DNA from: CBDCBA01 sp965214125
GTDB lineage: Bacteria; Planctomycetota; Phycisphaerae; Tepidisphaerales; Tepidisphaeraceae
Direction of reading: 5' to 3'
NCBI GenBank assembly: GCA_965214125.1
Contig: CBDCBA010000021.1
Span: 15,057 to 79,056 of the forward strand
DNA: 64,000 nucleotides
Shown: piece after piece, positions 57,946 through 64,000 of the stretch
Layout of the letters: each line of letters starts with the position of its first letter
How positions within the stretch are numbered: the stretch's first letter is position 1
Position numbers and translations under genes: made by a program
Notes under the pieces: generated by a model
Database searches by the model: none
What the model saw: only the letters and a program-made list of their open reading frames with translations
Told to the model about the DNA's origin: nothing

Positions 57946-58020
57946 ATGCCCAAGCCGCGCCGCCGCAGGAAAGTTGGAAGCAAGAAGCGCAAGGCCCGCC
58001 GCGACCGTCGCAAGCGCTAG
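57946..58020 (+). CDS. 24-residue very basic peptide (ribosome-associated-like)
   Basis: The frame MPKPRRRRKVGSKKRKARRDRRKR is preceded by an aagga-type ribosome-binding site and followed at once by a terminator-like hairpin. 17 of 24 residues are Arg or Lys. It resembles tiny basic ribosome-associated proteins (COX24/AURKAIP1- or THX-like), but the match is by composition and short pattern only. It could be a real short gene in a region otherwise without coding. Confidence 0.55.
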   Translation: MPKPRRRRKVGSKKRKARRDRRKR

Positions 58021-58036
58021 AACGCGCTTGCGCGTT
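58021..58036 (+). terminator. Hairpin directly after the basic peptide gene
   Basis: aacgcgc-tt-gcgcgtt begins at the base after the TAG stop: a 7-bp stem with a 2-nt apex and no U-tract. It supports the reality of the short gene. Confidence 0.5.
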
Positions 58037-58077
58037 GCCAGGTCACGCTTTCGCGTCGACGTAGCCGTAGCCCTTCG

Positions 58078-58108
58078 CCCCGTGACGCCGACTATTGGCG
58101 TCGCGGGG
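58078..58108. repeat. 12-bp hairpin upstream of ppk
   Basis: ccccgtgacgcc (58078-58089) pairs with ggcgtcgcgggg (58097-58108) with one G-U-type mismatch and a 7-nt loop. It lies 140 bp before the ppk start; terminator or interspersed element. Confidence 0.5.
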
Positions 58109-58247
58109 TGCTCGTCGTTGCGCCCGGCCATTCAACGGCCCGCCGGGATTTGCCGATGATTCTTTACACAACGTGCGAATTGACCGGGTAGCGTTGAAGC
58201 GGGCCGCCCCGCGCGAGCGTGCGCGGTCGGTTGAGCCCACTTGGACG

Positions 58248-58430
58248 ATGGAGCAAATCACCCGCCCCCCCACCACCGCCGCCACCACCGCCGCCTCTGC
58301 CGACGCCACGCCCGCCGATCGGGCCGGCGGCAACGGGCGCGTGCCGCCGTCGATTCACGCCGCCTCCCTCGCGCCGGCGGCGCGGCACGACAAGCTCGAC
58401 GCGGCCTACTTCAACCGCGAACTGAGCTGG
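58248..58430 (+). CDS. ppk: Polyphosphate kinase 1, N-terminal fragment cut at the join
   Basis: 61 codons from ATG 58248: a low-complexity Ala/Thr/Pro leader, then LDAAYFNRELSW, the start of the PPK1 N-terminal domain (family consensus FxNRELSWLxFNxRVL). After the tryptophan codon (58428-58430) the frame reads antisense of a DoxX gene instead of L-x-F-N. The rest of the kinase is missing. PPK1 makes polyphosphate from ATP. Confidence 0.8.
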
Positions 58431-58431
58431 G
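58430..58431. other. Probable chimeric assembly junction
   Basis: Plus-strand ppk ends exactly where minus-strand DoxX ends; each is intact up to this base and lost beyond it. To the left, gene families and repeats are planctomycete-like. To the right, GC is visibly higher and families are actinobacterial-like. See findings. Confidence 0.85.
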
Positions 58432-58757
58432 ATGCGCTGCTGCTTCTTCGCCCGCTCGTCGTCCACCTCCCAGAAGCGGTGCCCGCCCAAGGTGGTGGGC
58501 ACCAACGTGGCGGCCAGCACGGTGGCGGCCAGGCGGGGCAGCCGGTTGGTGGCGAGCAGCAGCCCGGCGCCCAGCTGGAGGGCGCCGTTCAGCCGCACCA
58601 GCTGCACCGGGTCGGCCGGCAGGCCGAGCCGCCCGGCCAGCGGGCGGGCCACCGGCTCGGCCATCTCGGCGCGTGGCTCGGGGCTGCGCAGGGCGTCGAT
58701 GCCCCCGGAGACGAACGCGGCGGCGAGCATCGGGCGGGCGAGACGGCGGCTCAGCAT
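58431..58757 (-). CDS. DoxX family membrane protein, C-terminus cut at the join
   Basis: 109 codons from ATG 58757: MLSRRLARPMLAAAFVSGGI, VQLVRLNGALQLGAGLLLATNRLPRLAATVLAATLVPTTLGGHRFWEVDD, ending at KKQQRI. DoxX-like proteins have four membrane spans and continue after this point with roughly F-x-K-N and another span. Here the frame continues into antisense ppk. The family is linked to redox or sulfur metabolism, often unclear. Confidence 0.8.
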
Positions 58758-58803
58758 GGCGCCGTCCTACCCCGCTCGGCCCCCGCCCGACAACCGCCGG
58801 GCG

Positions 58804-58838
58804 CGACGGGGGGCGGCCGCGGCGGCCGCCCCCCGTCG
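58804..58838 (-). terminator. GC-rich hairpin after the multicopper oxidase gene
   Basis: cgacggggggcggccg (58804-58819) and cggccgccccccgtcg (58823-58838) form a perfect 16-bp stem with a 3-nt loop, 18 bp beyond the oxidase stop. It has no U-run, as is usual in very GC-rich actinobacteria. Confidence 0.7.
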
Positions 58839-58855
58839 TCGCCGGCCCGGCGCCG

Positions 58856-60355
58856 CTACTGCACGACCATGGCCGTGACCATGCCGAACATGCCGTCCTC
58901 GCGCTCCACGTGGTTCAGGATGTGGCAGTGCCACACCCAGGTGCCGGCGGAGTGCGCCTCCACCAGCACCGAGTAGCGCTCGCCCGGGGCCACGTTCACG
59001 GTGTCGGCCCAGTAGGGGCTGTCGAGCGCCTCGCCGTCCTTGGCCACCACCAGCTGCTCCATCTGGTGCAGGTGCATGGGGTGGATCTGCAGCCCCTCGT
59101 TCATGTAGTGGATCAGCAACCAGTCGCCCTCCTCGGCCACGATGGGCTCGGTGGCGGGGAAGGACTTGCCGTTGAGCGAGAAGCCGATCACCCCGGCGTC
59201 GTTGAGCACCATCGGGATCTCCTGGGAGACCTCGACGTCGGCGGGGATGGCCCGGCCGCCCACGGTGCGGCCGGTGGGCATGGGCAGCTCGCCGACGATG
59301 AAGGCGCCGAGCATGCCGTTGATCACCTGCAGCTGGGCGTGGTTGTGGGGGTGGTACATGCCCACCGCCGTCTCGGTGGCCGTGAAGGTGTACGTGTAGG
59401 CCTCGCCCGGCTCCACCAGGTCCTGGGTGATGGGGGCCACGCCGTCCTGGTCGTTCGGGGTGCGGATGCCGTGCCAGTGGATGTCGGTGCCCATGGGCAG
59501 GTCGTTCTGCAGCTCGACGCGGACGCGGTCGCCCACGTCGACGCGGATGGTGGGGGCAGGCACCTGGCCGTTGTAGGCCCAGGCCTCCACCACCTTGCCC
59601 GGCTCCACCTCCCACTCGATGACCTCGGCGGTGAGCTCGAACACCTTGGTGCCGTCGGGGGCGACGGTGGGCTCGAGGACCTGGTTGCCCACGCCCTCGG
59701 TCTCGGCCGGGAAGGCCATGATCGACTCGATCATGTCCCGGTCCATCTGGGCGTAGTCGGTGCCGTCGTGGGAGGTGGAGTGGCCCTCGGCGTCCTCGCC
59801 GGCGTCGGCGGGGGCCGCCGCCACCAGGCCGCGGCCCTCCACCACCTCCATGGTGGTCACCATGCCGGCCGCCTCGTGGCCGGCGATGTTGCAGAACACC
59901 TCGTACTCGCCGGGGGGCAGGCCGCTCACGTCGAGGGTGGCGGCGCTGCCGGTGGTGATGTCGGGCGTGACGATGCCCACGTCGCGCACCTCCAGGTTGT
60001 GCATGGCGCTGCCCAGGTTGGTGACCTGCACGGACCCGCCGGCGGGCACCTCGAAGCCGCCGGGGGTGATGGAGAACTCGGCCAGGTCGACGGCCACCGG
60101 CTCGGCGGTGCTCAAGGTGACGTCCCCGCCGCCGCCGCCCGAGCCGATCATGGCCACGAAGGCGAAGACCAGGGCGAGGACGGCCGTCAGGGCGGCGAAG
60201 GCGACCAGGCGCTGCCGTCGCGCGTCGCCCGACGGCTGGTGGAGGGGGGTTGGGGGTGCATGGGGACAAGTGTCCGCAGGCGTGCGCGCGGCCCGACCGG
60301 GCGATCGGTCACCACCGGCAGGGACCAAGGTCCCATCGCGTCGGCCCGCCGGCAC
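58856..60355 (-). CDS. Multicopper oxidase with N-terminal cupredoxin domain
   Basis: 499 residues; the exact start is unsure because the first 45 residues are low-complexity. A membrane anchor or signal (LVAFAALTAVLALVFAFVAMIG) precedes a plastocyanin-like domain with type-1 copper ligands (AMHNLEV, FCNIAGHEAAGM). Two further cupredoxin domains carry HWHGIRTPNDQDG, MYHPHNH, IHPMHLHQME and WHCHILNHVEREDGM, the multicopper oxidase copper motifs. It probably oxidises substrates outside the membrane; the exact substrate is unknown. Confidence 0.9.
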   Translation of the reverse strand: MPAGRRDGTLVPAGGDRSPGRAARTPADTCPHAPPTPLHQPSGDARRQRLVAFAALTAVLALVFAFVAMIGSGGGGGDVTLSTAEPVAVDLAEFSITPGGFEVPAGGSVQVTNLGSAMHNLEVRDVGIVTPDITTGSAATLDVSGLPPGEYEVFCNIAGHEAAGMVTTMEVVEGRGLVAAAPADAGEDAEGHSTSHDGTDYAQMDRDMIESIMAFPAETEGVGNQVLEPTVAPDGTKVFELTAEVIEWEVEPGKVVEAWAYNGQVPAPTIRVDVGDRVRVELQNDLPMGTDIHWHGIRTPNDQDGVAPITQDLVEPGEAYTYTFTATETAVGMYHPHNHAQLQVINGMLGAFIVGELPMPTGRTVGGRAIPADVEVSQEIPMVLNDAGVIGFSLNGKSFPATEPIVAEEGDWLLIHYMNEGLQIHPMHLHQMEQLVVAKDGEALDSPYWADTVNVAPGERYSVLVEAHSAGTWVWHCHILNHVEREDGMFGMVTAMVVQ

Positions 60356-60371
60356 CGGCCGGTCCGGTCGG

Positions 60372-61064
60372 TCAGCCGCCCTGCTGCCCGCCGCTGCGCC
60401 GGCGGCGCTCAGCCAGGCGGGCCGCGTACACGGCCGCCTCGGTGCGGCGTTGCATGCCCAGCTTCGCCAGCAGGTTCGACACGTAGTTCTTCACCGTCTT
60501 CTCGGCCAGGTACATGTGCTCGCCGATCTGGCGGTTCGACATGCCCTCGGCCAGCAGGTCGAGGATGCGCCGCTCCTGGTCGGTGAGCCGGGCGGTGGGC
60601 TCGTCCTCCTCGGGCCCGGACCGGAGCCGGGCCAGCACCCGCGCCGTGAGGGCGGGGTCGAGCAGCGACTGGCCGGCGGCCACCCGGCGGATGGCCTCCA
60701 CCAGCTCGCCGGCGCGGATCTGCTTGAGCACGTAGCCGGCGGCGCCAGCCATGATGGCCTCGAACAGGGCCTCGTCGTCGCTGTAGGACGTGAGCATCAG
60801 GCACCGCAGGTCGGGCCGGCTCGACCGCAGCTCGCGGCACACCTCCACGCCGTCGCCGTCGGGCAGGCGCACGTCGAGCACGGCCACGTCGGGCCGGGTG
60901 GCGGGCACCCGCCGCAAGGCCTCCTCGGCCGTGCCCGCCTCGCCCACCACCTCCAGGTCGCCCTCCGCCTCGAGCAGGTCGCGCAGCCCCCGGCGGACCA
61001 CCTCGTGGTCGTCCAGCAGGAACACGCGGATCGGGTCGGTCGATGGGCCCCCGGCAGCGCTCAT
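60372..61064 (-). CDS. NarL/DevR-family response regulator
   Basis: 230 residues. The receiver domain has FLLDDHEVVRRGL and the phospho-accepting Asp in VAVLDVRLPDGDG, plus a Lys in YVLKQI. The C-terminal LuxR helix-turn-helix is LTDQERRILDLLAEGMSNRQIGEHMYLAEKTVKNYVSNLLAKLGMQRRTEAAVYA, close to the DevR/DosR pattern (LAEKTVKNYVS). It is divergent from a DevS-like kinase gene, 33 bp away, and likely forms a redox- or oxygen-responsive pair with it. Confidence 0.9.
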   Translation of the reverse strand: MSAAGGPSTDPIRVFLLDDHEVVRRGLRDLLEAEGDLEVVGEAGTAEEALRRVPATRPDVAVLDVRLPDGDGVEVCRELRSSRPDLRCLMLTSYSDDEALFEAIMAGAAGYVLKQIRAGELVEAIRRVAAGQSLLDPALTARVLARLRSGPEEDEPTARLTDQERRILDLLAEGMSNRQIGEHMYLAEKTVKNYVSNLLAKLGMQRRTEAAVYAARLAERRRRSGGQQGG

Positions 61065-61097
61065 GGGCCCATCCTGCCGGGTCGCTACCCTTGCCGG

Positions 61098-62253
61098 GTG
61101 GTGGCAGCCGGTGCCGGTGACGGGGGCGACCAGGGCGTCGACCGGCTCCTCGACGCCGTGCTGGCCGTGGCCGCCGACCTAAGCCTGCCGGTGGTGCTGC
61201 GCCGCATCGTGGCATCGGCCGCCCAGCTCGCCGGGGCCCGCTACGGCGCCCTCGGGGTGATCGGCCCCGACCGCCGCCTCACCGACTTCATCACCGTGGG
61301 CGCCGACCAGGGGGTGGCCGAGGCCATCGGCCACCCGCCCGAGGGCCTCGGCATCCTCGGCCTGCTCATCCTCGAGCCCCGGCCCATTCGGCTGGCCGAC
61401 CTGCGCCACCACCTCGACGCCGCCGGCTTCCCGCCCGGCCACCCGGAGATGCGCTCGTTCCTGGGGGTGCCCGTGCGGGTGCGGGGCGAGGTGTTCGGCA
61501 ACCTCTACCTCACCAAGAAGCGGGAGGGCCGGGCCTTCACCCAGGAGGACGAGGACCTGGTGGTGGCCCTGGCCGCCGCGGCCGGCGTGGCCATCGAGAA
61601 CGCCCGGCTCCACGCCCGGGTGAGGCAGCTGGCCGTGTTCGAGGACCGCGAGCGCATCGCCCGCGACCTACACGACACCGTGATCCAGCGGATCTTCGCC
61701 ACCGGGATGAGCCTGCAGGCCCTCGCCAGGCGCAGCGACGACCCCGAGGTGGTGGCGCGGGGTGCGAGGCGCGGTGGACGACCTCGAGCTCACCATCCGC
61801 GAGGTGCGGGCCGCCATATTCGCCCTGCAGGCGCCCACGGGCGGGCGGGGCCTGCGCGCCGCCGTGGTGTCGCTGGCCGCCGAGTCGGCCGACAGCCTCG
61901 GCTTCGAGCCCCACGTGGCCTTCGAGGGGCCGGTGGACGCCGGCACGGGCGAGGAGGCGGCCGAGCACCTGCTGTCCACGCTGCGCGAGGCCCTGGCCAA
62001 CGTGGCCCGCCACGCCCGCGCCGGCCGGGTCGACGTGGTGGTGCGCGTCGGCGAGCACGTCGAGCTGCAGGTGGCGGACGACGGCGTGGGCCCGCCGGGC
62101 CCCGTGCGCCCGGGCGCCCACGGGCTGCGCAACATGGCCGACCGGGCCGAGGCCCTCGGCGGCTCGTTCGCCCTGGAGCCGGCGCCCGGCGGCCGGGGCA
62201 CGCTGGTGACCTGGTCGGTGCCGGCGGCGTCGGCCGGCTCGCCGCGGCCCTGA
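61098..62253 (+). pseudogene. DevS-like GAF sensor histidine kinase with a 1-bp frameshift
   Basis: From GTG 61098 the frame encodes a GAF domain (AAQLAGARYGALGVIGPDRRL, GHPPEGLGILGLLILEPRPIRL, SFLGVPVRVRGEVFGNLYLT). A HisKA_3 segment follows with the phospho-acceptor histidine in RIARDLHDTVIQRIFATGMSLQ. At the gggg run 61759-61762 one extra G breaks the frame; deleting it restores EVVARVRGAVDDLELTIREVR. The HATPase domain (STLREALANVARHARA, VADDGVGPPG) then continues to 62253. Probably a sequencing or assembly error, otherwise a pseudogene. Confidence 0.85.
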
Positions 62254-62344
62254 GGCCCGGTCTGGCTCCCCGCGGCCCCGGGACCCGGGCCGACGGGTCG
62301 GACGTCACCGTGGGCAGGGCGCGAGCGCGGCCTAGCCTCCGGGC

Positions 62345-64000
62345 ATGGCCGACACCTCGTACCCGCCGTCCTGGGAGGCCGACGTCGTCCTGGCCGACGG
62401 TGGCACGGTGCACGTCCGGCCCATCACCCCCGGAGACGCCGAGCGCCTGGTGGACTTCCACGGCCGGCTGTCACCGGAGACCATCCAGTTCCGCTTCTTC
62501 TCGCCCCACCCCCGGCTGTCGCCGCGCGAGGTCGAGCGCTTCACCACCGTCGACCACCACGACCGGGTGGCCCTCGTGGCCCAGCTGGGCGACGCCATCG
62601 TCGGCGTGGCGCGCTACGACCGGGCCGACGGCGGCGACGAGGCCGAGGCCGCCTTCGTGGTGGAGGACGTCCACCAGGGCCGGGGCCTCGGCATGCTCCT
62701 GCTCGAGCACCTGGCCGGGGCGGCGCGCCGACCGGGGCGTGAAGCGGTTCGTGGCCGAGACCCTGCCCACCAACCGCCGCATGCTCGGCGTGTTCCGCGA
62801 CGCCGGCTTCCGGCCCACCAGCCACTTCGAGCAGGGCGTGGTGGTGGTGGAGTTCCCGATCGACGTCACGGGCGACACCCTCGCCGCCCAGCAGGAGCGC
62901 GAGCGCCGGGCCGAGGCCCGCTCGGTGGCCCGCCTGCTCGAGCCCCGCTCCATCGCCGTCATCGGGGCCAGCCGCACGCCCGGCACCATCGGCCACGAGC
63001 TGTTCCTCAACCTGCTGCGCGGCGGGTTCAGCGGGCCCGTCTACCCCGTGCACCCCGCGGCCTTCCACGTGGCCAGCGTGCGGGCCTACCCCACCGTGGC
63101 CGACGTGCCCGACGACGTGGACCTGGCCGTCATCACCGTGCCCGCCGCCGAGGTGCCGGCCGTGGTGGCCGACTGCGCGGCCAAGGGCGTGCGCGGCCTG
63201 GTGGTGATCTCCGCCGGCTTCGCCGAGACCGGGCCCGAGGGCCTGGCCGCCGAGCGCGAGCTGGTGGCCCTGGCCCGGCGCAACGGGCTGCGCCTGGTGG
63301 GGCCCAACTGCATGGGCGTGGCCAACACCGCCCCCGGCGTGGGCATGAACGCCACCTTCTCCCCCGTGCAGCCCGTGCCCGGCCGGGTGGCCTTCCTGTC
63401 CCAGTCGGGCGCCCTCGGCATCGCCATCCTCGACCTCACCGCCCGCCTCGGCCTCGGCATCTCCAGCTTCGTGTCCGTCGGCAACAAGGCCGACGTGAGC
63501 GGCAACGACCTCATCCAGTACTGGGAGGACGACCCGTACACCGACGTGGTGCTGCTCTACCTCGAGTCCTTCGGCAACCCCCGCAAGTTCGCCCGGGTGG
63601 CCCGCCGGGTGGCGCGCCGCAAGCCCATCGTGGTCGTGAAGAGCGGGCGCAGCGTGGCGGGGGAGCGGGCGGCGTCGTCGCGGTCGTGGGCCGTGGCCAG
63701 CGCCGACGTGGCGGTCGACGCCCTGTTCCGCCAGACCGGCGTGATCCGGGTGGACACCCTCGAGCAGCTCTTCGACGTGGCCCAGGTGCTGGCCTGGCAG
63801 CCGCTGCCCGCCGGGCGCCGGGTGGCCATCGTCACCAACGCCGGTGGTCCCGGCATCCTCGCCGCCGACGCCTGCGGGGCCGCCGGGCTCGACGTGCCCG
63901 AGCTGTCGGCCGCCACCCAGGAGGACCTGCGGGCGTTCCTGCCACCCCAGGCCGCGGTGGGCAACCCCGTGGACATGTCGGCTTCGGCCAGCTCGGGCGA
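62345..64000 (+). pseudogene. GNAT-CoA ligase (Pat-like) protein, frameshifted and cut by window end
   Basis: From ATG 62345 a GNAT acetyltransferase domain (VHVRPITPGDAERLVDFHGRLSPETIQFRFF, ALVAQLGDAIVGVARYD) runs to LAGAAR. An extra C at about 62728-62729 then shifts the frame. The next frame gives DRGVKRFVAETLPTNRRML and the CoA-binding/ligase part: LLEPRSIAVIGASRTPGTIGHEL, GPNCMGVANTAPGVGMNATF, FLSQSGALGIAILD, VAIVTNAGGPGILAADAC. It is still open at 64000. Related proteins acetylate acetyl-CoA synthetase under cAMP or amino-acid control. Confidence 0.82.

Noticed and set aside
57779..58159. A 126-codon frame over the tRNA-to-ppk gap
   Set aside because: The composition is that of a shadow frame and it covers the short basic gene and two hairpins in a different phase.
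58095..58976. A plus-strand frame spanning the ppk start and beyond
   Set aside because: After 58430 it is the antisense of a DoxX gene; it is a product of the junction, not a fusion protein.

Overview
The window is two unrelated pieces of DNA joined at about position 58,430. Positions 1-58,430 look like a continuous stretch of a high-GC planctomycete chromosome, most likely class Phycisphaerae. This is inferred from PEP-CTERM proteins, a sulfatase, Uma2 and DUF4058 proteins, a DUF502 protein, a fused MrpA-MrpB, an hpf-ptsN-ptsH-ptsI-RNase E/G cluster and many long intergenic inverted repeats. Positions 58,431-64,000 are even richer in GC and look actinobacterial: DevR/DevS-type two-component genes, a DoxX-like protein, a multicopper oxidase and a GNAT-CoA ligase protein. 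At the join, a polyphosphate kinase gene (plus strand) and a DoxX gene (minus strand) are both cut at the same base. This points to an assembly chimera rather than a biological fusion.

Layout of the left part: the tail of a DNA methyltransferase, two inverted repeats, a DUF3592 protein and a glycosyltransferase (1-2.4 kb). A complete Mrp Na+/H+ antiporter operon follows (2.6-9.9 kb), interrupted by a four-helix-bundle gene bracketed by inverted repeats. Next come a hybrid histidine kinase, a frameshifted GH5 gene, a CHY zinc-finger gene, an FKBP, a ferredoxin and two PEP-CTERM proteins (9.9-16.2 kb). Then ChrA, a TetR regulator and shikimate kinase (16.3-18.9 kb). The minus-strand cluster hpf-ptsN-ptsH-ptsI-RNase E/G spans 19.1-25.1 kb and has regulatory PTS proteins but no sugar permease. 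A DUF502 protein and a four-gene operon of unknown membrane/helical-repeat proteins follow (25.2-31.4 kb). After these are a P-II protein, a GspE-like ATPase and a STAS protein (31.6-33.8 kb).

From 34 to 54 kb the DNA is rich in carbohydrate and acetate metabolism: a GH10-like protein, a sulfatase, a sugar isomerase-like protein, a sodium:solute symporter with its small subunit 4 kb away, a GH9 cellulase, a beta-propeller glycosidase-like protein and acetyl-CoA synthetase. Two Uma2 paralogues (one broken by a stop codon), a DinB-like protein, adenylate kinase, a PAP2 phosphatase, a DUF3467 protein and a GlcD-type oxidase follow. The left part ends with an overlapping membrane protein-hisC-hisB operon, tRNA-Thr(CGU), a 24-residue basic peptide and the start of ppk (54-58.4 kb).

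I found no CRISPR array, recognisable transposase, prophage or rRNA, and no convincing new defence or biosynthetic system. The most informative observations are the chimeric join, the interrupted mrp operon, the families of long inverted repeats (one directly upstream of the RNase E/G start), a P-II protein lacking its uridylylation tyrosine, three single-base frameshifts and one nonsense codon.
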